From Chersky-299 sp963749535 (lineage in GTDB: Bacteria > Actinomycetota > Thermoleophilia > RBG-16-64-13), in assembly GCA_963749535.1 (NCBI GenBank), contig CAVVNF010000013.1, positions 1 through 40,292 on the forward strand: 40,292 bases of DNA, written 5' to 3'. Positions 1 through 7,097 of the stretch are shown piece by piece. The translations under genes were made by a program, and so were the position numbers. The stretch's first letter is position 1. Each line of letters begins with the position of its first letter. Below the pieces are notes generated by a model that searched no databases, was not told the origin of the DNA, and worked only from the letters and a program-made list of their open reading frames with translations.

Positions 1-2
1 AG

Positions 3-623
3 GCGCCACTCGTCGCGACTCCGCCCGAGGGGCCTATTCCAGCGTCGTCCGAGCCGACACCTCTCGAGCCCCCACCCGGGCTGGCCGTGCGCGAGCCGGC
101 ACGGTGTCGCCCGTCTCCCGAGATCTCATCCGATCACCTCTTCCTGCTCGACAAGACGGTCGGACGCCTGGCCCGTTGGCTGAGGGTCCTCGGCTACGAC
201 GCGGCATGGGATCCCTCGGCGTCGCCTCGAGAGTTGCTGCAGCGGGCCGGCGAGGAGAGCCGGATTCTCCTCACGCGCGACACCCTGCTGATCCGCCGGC
301 CCGAAGTGAATCGCGGAGTGGTGCGCGCGGTCCTGGTGCGGCACGACTTGCTCGTCGACCAGCTACGCCAACTCCGTGAAGAGCTAGGCCTGCGGCCGCT
401 GGGCGATCCGCGCTGCATGGTCTGCAATGGCACGCTCCAGACCATCGCGCGGGAAGCAGTCCAAAACCGCGTGCCTCCCTACGTGGCCGCAACTGAGACC
501 GACTTCCACTACTGCCCGGCCTGCGACCGGGTCACGTGGCCGGCGACCCATTGGCAGGGGATGATGGGGATCCTAGAACGGGCAGGTTTTTGCCGCCCCT
601 CGCAGCCTAGCGGTCCTTCATGA
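3..623 (+). CDS. Mut7-C RNase domain protein with zinc ribbon, 5' end open
   Basis: The protein matches the Mut7-C family (PIN-like fold, presumed RNase). It has the opening motif DKTVGRLARWLRVLGYD, then LLTRDTLLIRR, and ends in a four-cysteine zinc ribbon (CMVC and YCPAC) followed by WPATHW. Many bacterial members carry an N-terminal ubiquitin-like domain before Mut7-C. Here the frame stays open to the left edge of the window and reads a proline-rich stretch that looks like such a linker, so the gene probably starts outside. If it is complete, the GTG at 87 is the first candidate start (178 aa). The stop lies inside an inverted repeat. The family is clear; the RNA substrate is unknown. Confidence 0.75.
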   Translation, partial: APLVATPPEGPIPASSEPTPLEPPPGLAVREPARCRPSPEISSDHLFLLDKTVGRLARWLRVLGYDAAWDPSASPRELLQRAGEESRILLTRDTLLIRRPEVNRGVVRAVLVRHDLLVDQLRQLREELGLRPLGDPRCMVCNGTLQTIAREAVQNRVPPYVAATETDFHYCPACDRVTWPATHWQGMMGILERAGFCRPSQPSGPS

Positions 624-637
624 GCATTTCATGAAGG
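615..637. promoter_or_regulatory. Perfect 9-bp inverted repeat between Mut7-C and DedA genes
   Basis: CCTTCATGA and TCATGAAGG are separated by five bases (GCATT). The left arm contains the Mut7-C stop codon. No T-run follows, so it is a poor intrinsic terminator. It lies just upstream of a TAGAAT hexamer at 643-648, so an operator for the DedA gene is equally possible. Confidence 0.4.
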
Positions 638-642
638 TCCTG

Positions 643-648
643 TAGAAT
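643..648 (+). promoter_or_regulatory. Possible -10 box (TAGAAT) for the DedA gene
   Basis: TAGAAT ends 8 nt before the ATG at 657. Transcription would start at or next to the start codon and give a leaderless or nearly leaderless mRNA. No convincing -35 is visible, and no well-placed Shine-Dalgarno exists. Similar spacing recurs at 7084, 10179, 10875 and 27546. Confidence 0.35.
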
Positions 649-656
649 ACGCGCCC

Positions 657-1358
657 ATGGGTTCACTCTCGAATTGGGTCATCCACGCGCTCGAGAACTA
701 CGGGCTGCTCATCGTTTTCCTGATGATGGTGGCCGAGAGTACCTGCATCCCTATTCCCAGCGAGGTCGTGGTCCCGTACGGGGGTGTGCTGGCCGCCCAA
801 GGTCATGTTCAGCTTTGGGCCCTGATCGTTGTCGCCTGCGTCGCAAACATGGTCGGGTGCAGCATCGCCTATGTCGTCGGCCGCTACGGGGGCCGTGCCT
901 TGTTCGTGCGCTACGGCCGCTACGTGGGGGTCTCGCGGCGCCATCTGGAGCAGGCCGACGCCTGGTTCGACCGGCGGGGAGAGGTGACCGTCTTCTTCAC
1001 CCGTCTGATGCCCGGCGTGCGCACCTTCATCTCGCTTCCGGCCGGCATCATGAAGATGAATCCGGGCAAATTCTTGCTCTATTCGCTTCTCGGCTCGATC
1101 CCTTGGAACGTGGGGCTGGCGTTCCTGGGCTATGAGTTCGGCGCAAATTGGGATCACCTACAGGGACAGTTCAGCCGCTACAACAATATCTTCTATGTGA
1201 TCCTGGCCGTGGTCGTGATCGCGTTGATCGCTTGGGGTGTCTGGCACTGGCGCCGTCGGTCGCGGACGAAGATTTCGGCTGCTTCCGTGCTAGAGAGGGA
1301 ATCGTCCGACGTAGGCGACGCCCAGCCGTCCGTACACGAGGAATCGGAGATCGGGTAA
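657..1358 (+). CDS. DedA family membrane protein
   Basis: This 233-aa protein belongs to the DedA/SNARE-associated family of inner-membrane proteins, implicated in undecaprenyl-phosphate or phospholipid transport and membrane homeostasis. The family signature AESTCIPIPSEVVVPYGG is near residue 25. FTRLMPGVRTFISLPAG lies near residue 115 and carries the conserved Arg and Pro residues. Hydrophobic segments lie at about 15-35, 50-75, 138-160 and 175-195, and the C-terminus is polar and basic. The length is usual for the family. The gene stands alone between the Mut7-C gene and the convergent ABC transporter. The substrate cannot be read from sequence. Confidence 0.9.
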   Translation: MGSLSNWVIHALENYGLLIVFLMMVAESTCIPIPSEVVVPYGGVLAAQGHVQLWALIVVACVANMVGCSIAYVVGRYGGRALFVRYGRYVGVSRRHLEQADAWFDRRGEVTVFFTRLMPGVRTFISLPAGIMKMNPGKFLLYSLLGSIPWNVGLAFLGYEFGANWDHLQGQFSRYNNIFYVILAVVVIALIAWGVWHWRRRSRTKISAASVLERESSDVGDAQPSVHEESEIG

Positions 1359-1445
1359 CAGCCGGAAAGCCGGGGTACTGACGGCACAGGTGGCTCGTAC
1401 TGGGGACGCCGATTGCTCGAGGCACCGGTAGCGTCGCCGGTCGGC

Positions 1446-3241
1446 TTAGGCGAGCACCTTGGAGAGGAATAGCTTGGTCCGCTCTTCCTTGGGGTTGACG
1501 AGAACTTCCTCGGGCGGCCCTTGCTCGACGATCACTCCGCCGTCCATGAGCGCCACACCGTCGGCGGCCTCTTTCGCGAAGCCGATCTCGTGGGTCACGA
1601 CCACCATGGTCATGCCTTCATGGGCCAGCTTCTTCATCACGTCGAGCACTTCGCCCACCAATTCCGGGTCGAGCGCAGAGGTCGGCTCGTCGAACAGCAT
1701 GAGCTTCGGCTTCATGGCCAGCGCGCGAGCCATGGCCACACGTTGCTGCTGGCCGCCGGAGAGCTGCGCGGGGTAGACGTCCAGCTTATCCTTCAGGCCC
1801 ACTTGCGTGAGCAAAGTCTCGGCTTCGTCTTCGGCCTGTTTGCGCGGGACCTTCTGCACCCGGATCGGTGACTCCATCACGTTCTCGATGGCAGTCAAAT
1901 GTGGGAAGAGATTGAAGCGCTGGAACACCATGCCGATCTTCGCGCGCTGGCGCGAGACCTCTCTGGGCTTCATTTCGTGCAGCGCAGGTCCCCGTTCTTT
2001 GTAGCCCATGAGCTCGCCGTCCACGTAAAGGCGGCCGGCGTCGATCATCTCGAGGTGGTTGATGCAGCGCAGCAAGGTCGATTTACCGCCGCCGGAGGGA
2101 CCAAGGAGCACGAACGTCTGCCGTGGCTGCACGACGAAGTCGACGCCTTTGAGCACATCAAGCTTGCCGAACGACTTCCACACCTTCTCGGCTTTGACCA
2201 TTGGGCCTCCGGAGAGGCCGGTGGTGTCCAGCTGCAGTCCGACCTGGAGTTTGGAATCAAAAGACACCGGATCGACCCCCGTCTTACGCTGAAGCCGCCT
2301 AATAGCTCTCTTCTCGGCGGCTGCAGCCTCCTTGTCTCCGAAGCCCCGGCCGAAGTAGGCCTCAAGATAGTGCTGCCCGATCGTGAGCACCGTGGTGAAG
2401 AAGATGTACCAGATGCAGGCCACGAGCAGCAGGGGGAAGATCTTGAAGTTCTGGGAGTAGGCGATCGTGATATTGCTCATCAGTTCGTGGCCGGAGATGA
2501 CTGCCACAAGGGCGGTGGTCTTGAGCATCGAGATGGTCTCGTTGCCCATGGGAGGGATGATCACCCGCATGGCCTGCGGCAGGATGATACGGCGCATGGT
2601 GAGCGAGGGCGACATTCCCAGGGATTCGGCCGCCTCGGTCTGCCCTTTGTCGACAGAGATGATGCCGGCGCGAACCAGCTCGGCCGCGTAGGCGGCCTCG
2701 TTCAGGCCGAGCGCCAGGATGGACGCGACGAAGCACGCCGATCACCGTGTTGGAGTCCACCGAGCCAAACACGAGGTGCGCGAAGGGCAGACCCAGATAG
2801 AGCCTTGGGTAGAGGATGGCGAAGTTGCCCCAGAGGAGGATCTGCACGTAGACCGGTGTGCCGCGGAAGAACCATATGTAGAGCCAGGACAGGCTCGACA
2901 GCACGTAGTTCTTCGAGAGCCTCATCACCGCCAGCAATGTCCCGCCCACCATGCCGATGGCCATGGCGATGAACGTCAGCTCCAGGGTGACAACTACGCC
3001 GCGCAGCACCAGCGGCTTGAACAACCATTGCCCGATGGTGTGCCACTCGACGTGCGGATTCTTTACGAAGGAATAGGCCAGCGCGACGAAGATGTAAAGA
3101 ATGACGACCGAGGCGATCCAGCGACCCCAATGCCGTATTGGGATCGCTTTGATCGCCTCGGGTCGTGTCGCGTCCCCGCTTGCCGCCGCGGTTCTTGACT
3201 ACCGCAGGCGTGTCACCAAGTCCTGGATCAGCGGGTCCCAC
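1446..3241 (-). CDS. Polar amino acid ABC transporter, fused permease/ATPase, two frameshifts
   Basis: A HisM/GlnP-type permease is followed without a stop by an ATPase. The permease shows RPEAIKAIPIRHWGRW, membrane segments, and the EAA-loop region LGMSPSLTMRRIILPQAMR. The ATPase has Walker A GPSGGGKST, signature LSGGQQQR, Walker B LMLFDEPTSALDPE and a switch His in VVVTHEIGFA. An internal ATG at 2201 would start the ATPase alone, but the frame is continuous from the permease; fused permease/ATPase proteins are known in Actinomycetota. The reading frame changes near 3160-3175 and near 2725-2740. The GTG at 3241 is the first start after an in-frame stop and lies 14 nt after the binding-protein gene, so the two form an operon. 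The length is about 598 aa. Confidence 0.82.
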
Positions 3242-3254
3242 AGTGTGTTATCTG

Positions 3255-4306
3255 TTACGTACCGGACGCGGTGCCCTGGTTGATCTGGGCAGACTGCACC
3301 GGCAGGAGGCCGTAGTGGTCGATGATGGTCTTGTAGGTGCCGTCGTCGATAAGAGCCTGCAGTGCCTTCTGGAGAGCGTCGCGCAGCCCCGTGTTCGTCT
3401 TGAGCACGGCGATGCCTACCGGCTGAGATTCATAGCCGGTCGGGGCCGCGGGGTCCACCACGACTTCGAACGTCGCGCCGTTGTCCGTGGTCATGGCGAT
3501 GTACGCAGCGGTGGAGTGGTCGGTAAGGTCACCAACGACCTTGCCGCTCTGGACGGCCAAGAGCGCCGACGGCTGGTCGCGGGAACTGGCTGATAGTCAT
3601 CTGCGGCTTGCCGGCGGACTGGAATTGCTTGTTGAGGTTGTCGAGCATGACAGCCTGAGTGGTGCCCTTTTCACAGCCGACTGCTTGCCCGGCAAGGGTG
3701 TCGAGGCCGACGATGTTCTTCGGGTTGCCTTTCAGCACCAGGATCGAGGTGCCGTCCGCGGCGTAATCGACGAAGTCGACCGTCTTCTGCCGCAGTAGTG
3801 TTGTCGTACATGTCCGACATGCCCGACGTCGTTTTTCCCCGACTGGATCGAGAGGATGATGCTGTCGAACTTGGTCTCGATGAAGGCTGCCTTGACTCCC
3901 ATCTTGGCAGCCAAGGGCCTGCGAGAGGTCATAGTCGAAGCCTGTGGGTTGGCTGGTGTCGCCCACGAACCTCTCCCACGGCATGTACGGGATGTCGCTC
4001 GCCACATTGATGCCGTTGGTCTGCATGGCACGCCGGCAACATGTGCTTTGATGGCGGGTCGGCTTGGATGCCGGCCACGATAGTCTTAATGTCGTATGTG
4101 GCGGCCGCCGCGGTGGTCGTGGTCGCGCCGGACGCTGTTGTCCCGGTGGTGGCCGGCGCCGTCGTTGTGGTGGAAGCCGCCGTGGTCACCGTGGTCGCGG
4201 GCGCGGCCGTGGTCGTGGTCGTCGAGCTACCGCATCCGGCCAATACCGGCAACAGCATGAGAGCCAGGACCAGGACCCCTAGCAAAATGAGATAGGTTTT
4301 TTTCAA
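3255..4306 (-). pseudogene. Amino-acid ABC transporter solute-binding lipoprotein, multiply frameshifted
   Basis: This is a family 3 extracellular solute-binding protein. It begins at a TTG (4306) that lies 9 nt after a GGAGG Shine-Dalgarno. A lipoprotein signal follows (KKTYLILLGVLVLALMLLPV, then lipobox LAGC) and then a Thr/Ala-rich spacer. Family pieces continue in changing frames: SDIPYMPWERF, FDYDLSQAL, AAKMGVKAAFIETKFDSI, GMSDMYDN, VDFVDYAADGTSILV and VGIAVLKTNTGLRDAL. About five frame changes occur, near 4028, 3920, 3835, 3810 and 3580. Residues stay conserved on both sides of each change, so sequence error is likelier than decay. It is the first gene of the transporter operon. The ligand is probably a polar amino acid. 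Confidence 0.8.
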
Positions 4307-4496
4307 AATCTCTTGCCTCCTCGCATGAATTCGGGTGCCACAGTGGGCATGAAACACGTGGAAAAGAGGCCCCCCTTAGTAAAAGCCAATCCCCACATGG
4401 AATAGATACCACGGCAGCCGACTCCTGTCTATTTTTGCGTGGTCATCGAACCCTCGCCTCGCGCCGTGCAAAACGCTCGCGAAAGCCTTGTGACGG

Positions 4497-4502
4497 TATA
4501 CT
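4497..4502 (+). promoter_or_regulatory. Possible -10 box (TATACT) for the radical SAM pair
   Basis: TATACT lies 12 nt before the ATG at 4515, in the divergent gap between the transporter operon and the radical SAM genes. It would give a leader of only a few bases. No clear -35 is seen. Confidence 0.35.
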
Positions 4503-4514
4503 TCCCGTCTGACG

Positions 4515-5315
4515 ATGACCTCCCCTGAGCAAACAGATATTCCTGCGGCACCAACTCGCTGCCCTGAAGGTCCACGGCATCCGAGCACAGCCGCGCGCCG
4601 CTCCGCGCCCGACCTCGGAGCCGGGCCGACCCATGCCTACTTCGGAGGGCCGAACCTCTACATCAACCTGACGAGTCGCTGCTCGTCCAACTGCTCATTT
4701 TGTCTGCGAGAGTTCACGTGGGAAGTCTTCGGCCGCTCGCTGTGGCTCGCCCCCGACGATGAGCCCGATGCGCAGACGGTGATCGCGGCCATCCAGGAGA
4801 GTCTCTCTGAGGGAGCGCCGGCGGGAGGGCCGAAAGAGGTGGTCTTTACCGGCATCGGTGAGCCGACGCTCCGTCTGGACGTGATGCTGGAGGTTCTGCG
4901 GTGGTTGTCCGGGCGGGGCATCGCCTCCCGGCTCGACACCAATGGCCACGGTCAGCTTCTCAATCCTCGGCGAGAGGTGGCCGAAGAACTGGCGGTTAGC
5001 GGGCTGAAGGCGGCTTCCGTGAGTCTGAACGCCGCCGACGCGGCTACCTACGAGCTTCTATGCCGTCCGGGCATGCGCGGCGCGTTTTCCGCGGTGCTGG
5101 ACTTCATCCGCGGGCTCGTGGAAGCGGGCGTCGAGACGACAGCGACCATGGTGGACATCGAAGGCGTGGACCAGGATGCCGTGCGCCACCTGGCGAGCGA
5201 ACTTGGCGCGGCGTTCCGCGTTCGTCCGCTGATCTCCCCTGATCGGTCGGCCCCCGACTGGCCGCGGGTGGCCATGGGCGTCGCGAGCCCCGGCGTCGCG
5301 GGTACTCGCTCATGA
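4515..5315 (+). CDS. TatD-linked type radical SAM protein
   Basis: The protein is 266 aa with a radical SAM cluster motif CX3CX2C (RCSSNCSFC, residues about 55-62). It then shows SLWL, VVFTGIGEPTLRLDVMLEVL, RLDTNGHG and SVSLNAADAATYELLCRPGM. These match the uncharacterised TatD-linked radical SAM family in order and spacing. The first 40 residues are a Pro/Ala/Arg-rich extension before the conserved YFGGPNLYINLTSRC. The stop overlaps the start of the next radical SAM gene (ATGA), so the two are translationally coupled. Two SAM radical enzymes in one operon suggest a joint modification or sensing role, which is an inference. The substrate is unknown. Confidence 0.85.
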   Translation: MTSPEQTDIPAAPTRCPEGPRHPSTAARRSAPDLGAGPTHAYFGGPNLYINLTSRCSSNCSFCLREFTWEVFGRSLWLAPDDEPDAQTVIAAIQESLSEGAPAGGPKEVVFTGIGEPTLRLDVMLEVLRWLSGRGIASRLDTNGHGQLLNPRREVAEELAVSGLKAASVSLNAADAATYELLCRPGMRGAFSAVLDFIRGLVEAGVETTATMVDIEGVDQDAVRHLASELGAAFRVRPLISPDRSAPDWPRVAMGVASPGVAGTRS

Positions 5316-6376
5316 CAGACATCGCTGCCGGCGGCCCCCGGACGGTTCCCGGGCGCGAAGCGCTGTTTTCGCAGGACGCCGGGGTTGGCCGCGTTCGCTG
5401 CACGCTGTGCCCGCATCTTTGCGTGATGGCCGAGAACACGGACGGGCTATGCAGGGCCCGCGGGGTCCGCGGAGGTCGCCTTCACAGCCTCACCTACGGC
5501 CGTCCCGCGACCATCATCAGCGACGAGATCGAGAAGAAGCCTCTCTATCACTTCTACCCGGGCACCCGCGCTCTGTCTCTCGGCAGCTTCGGATGCAACG
5601 TGCTGTGCACCGGCTGTCAGAACTGGCAGATCTCCCACGCCAGCGCGCGCACCGAGACGGCCCGTCTGCCTGAGCTGTCCCCCGCGGATGCGGTCGGCAT
5701 GGCTCGCAAGCACAAGCTCTCGGGCGTGGCCTTCACGTACAACGACCCGGTGGTGTGGATCGAGTACGTCCACGACGTGTGCGTGGCATTTAAGGAAGCC
5801 GGCCTCTACACGGCGTTCATAACCGCCGCCTACATGACGGAAGAGGCGCTCGATTATCTGGCTCCGGTGGTGGGTGCCTTCAAGTTCGACCTCAAGGCGC
5901 CTTCGGCGCGGGGCTGGGAGTGGCTCAGCAAGGTCAAGGATCCTGCTCCCGCCATGGCGATGGCTGTGCGTGCCAAGGAGGTTCATGGCTGCCATCTGGA
6001 GGTCGTCTCCAACATCGTGCCGGGCATGAACGACGACGACGCCAGCCTCTCAGCCATGGCCACGTGGGTCCACGACCATCTCGGAGCACGGACTCCCTGG
6101 CACGTGACGCGCTTTCTCCCGGACTTCGAGCTGTCATATCTCCCCCCCACGCCCATCCGCGCGCTTGAGCGTGGAGTCGCCCTTGGCCGCGCCGCGGGGC
6201 TCGATTTCGTGTACGTGGGGAATGTTCCGGGCCATGCGGGCAGGAACACGATATGCCCCGGATGCGGGCGCACCGTGATCCAGCGCGGCGACCTCGGAGC
6301 CGAGACGCTCCGGCTCCGCGAAGGTCTGTGTGAGAGCTGCGGTGAAGACCTCGGTATCGTGCAGGCTTGGGACTAG
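5312..6376 (+). CDS. amrS: AmmeMemoRadiSam system radical SAM enzyme
   Basis: The 354-aa protein matches AmrS, the radical SAM member of the AmmeMemoRadiSam set. Its cluster motif is CX3CX2C in GCNVLCTGCQNWQIS. An N-terminal cysteine group (RCTLCPHLC with GLCRARG) and a C-terminal zinc-ribbon-like pair (CPGCG and CESCG) frame the barrel. Other conserved stretches are IEKKPLYHFYPGT, VAFTYNDPVVWIEY, KFDLKA, NIVPGMND and THVTRFLPDF-like WHVTRFLPDF. The usual partners (AMMECR1 and Memo domains) are not in this window. The gene overlaps the upstream radical SAM gene by 4 nt. The reaction it catalyses is not established. Confidence 0.9.
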   Translation: MTDIAAGGPRTVPGREALFSQDAGVGRVRCTLCPHLCVMAENTDGLCRARGVRGGRLHSLTYGRPATIISDEIEKKPLYHFYPGTRALSLGSFGCNVLCTGCQNWQISHASARTETARLPELSPADAVGMARKHKLSGVAFTYNDPVVWIEYVHDVCVAFKEAGLYTAFITAAYMTEEALDYLAPVVGAFKFDLKAPSARGWEWLSKVKDPAPAMAMAVRAKEVHGCHLEVVSNIVPGMNDDDASLSAMATWVHDHLGARTPWHVTRFLPDFELSYLPPTPIRALERGVALGRAAGLDFVYVGNVPGHAGRNTICPGCGRTVIQRGDLGAETLRLREGLCESCGEDLGIVQAWD

Positions 6377-6401
6377 CGGTTTTTTCGCTTGGGGACTAGC
6401 G
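6365..6401 (+). repeat. Short direct repeat at the amrS 3' end
   Basis: GCTTGGGACTAGCG (6365-6378, containing the amrS stop) recurs as GCTTGGGGACTAGCG (6387-6401), separated by a T-rich spacer. It looks like a small local duplication. Confidence 0.5.
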
Positions 6402-6473
6402 CGAGGGCTCGACATGCTGTTTAGTAGCACCGTGCGCCGGGCATCCTAGAGGCGAGCGGGAAAGGGCCTGTTG

Positions 6474-6962
6474 GTGGAGAGGACAGTGGCCGAGAAAACT
6501 GAGACGAACACTGCGGCGGACTCCGATGATAGGTCCACCGTCACGCTCACCGTTCCCTGCAAGGCTGAGTATGTAGCGCTCGGTCGTCTGGCTGTGGGAG
6601 CCCTCGGGGCCCGGGAAGGGATAGACGAGGAGACAGTCGCCGATCTCAAGGTAGCTGTGACAGAAGCCTGCGCCAGCTTCATAACTCGCACGGGTGTTTC
6701 CCCAACGGGCGAGGCCCCGGCGATCCTCAAGATCGATTTTCGCGTCACCCCCGCCACATGGGTCATAACCGTCTCCAATCCGGATCGCAAAGCCCGTATC
6801 CGCATGAGTGCGCTCTGCGACCCACTCTTCGAAGGCGGGTTGGGCCTCACCATCATGCGCGCCTTGGTGGACCTGGTGGAGGAGTCCGACACCGACGAAG
6901 AGGGCACCGTCTTCCGCCTCGTCAAGCACATCGGCGCCGATTCAGCGGCGGCCGCCCGATAG
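6474..6962 (+). CDS. RsbW-like anti-sigma ATPase/kinase domain protein
   Basis: This small HATPase_c_2 protein of about 162 aa resembles SpoIIAB/RsbW anti-sigma kinases, which bind a sigma factor or an anti-anti-sigma partner. The N-box region reads DLKVAVTEACASFI, and the G2-like box is EGGLGLTIMRALVDLVEE. In canonical members the N-box has EAxTNA; here the Asn that contacts Mg-ATP appears replaced by Ser. The kinase may therefore be altered, or act by binding alone. A GTG at 6474 is favoured because AAAGGG lies 7 nt upstream; TTG at 6471 is possible. No sigma factor or STAS partner is adjacent. Confidence 0.7.
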   Translation: MERTVAEKTETNTAADSDDRSTVTLTVPCKAEYVALGRLAVGALGAREGIDEETVADLKVAVTEACASFITRTGVSPTGEAPAILKIDFRVTPATWVITVSNPDRKARIRMSALCDPLFEGGLGLTIMRALVDLVEESDTDEEGTVFRLVKHIGADSAAAAR

Positions 6963-7083
6963 TGATCTGAGGGCCTGCCGCGCGATGCCCGCGCGCGACA
7001 GCCGGCCGATCGTTTTGGGCTGATTCGCCAGGTCCGATCTCACAGGCCCGACGTCGCGGCTTATGTAGGCGTCGATGGCCTGC

Positions 7084-7089
7084 TACACT
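7084..7089 (+). promoter_or_regulatory. Possible -10 box (TACACT) for the surface protein gene
   Basis: TACACT ends 8 nt before the ATG at 7098, so the mRNA would be leaderless or nearly so. No Shine-Dalgarno is seen between the two. Confidence 0.35.
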
Positions 7090-7097
7090 CGGGAACC

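Noticed and set aside
1899..2972. Long open frame on the plus strand opposite the ABC transporter
   Set aside because: It mirrors the GC-rich transporter codons, is rich in Arg/His/Gly and matches no family; the minus strand carries clear ABC motifs.
6365..6401. Direct repeat as an attachment site of a mobile element
   Set aside because: No integrase, tRNA or element border is nearby; the copies are only nine bases apart.
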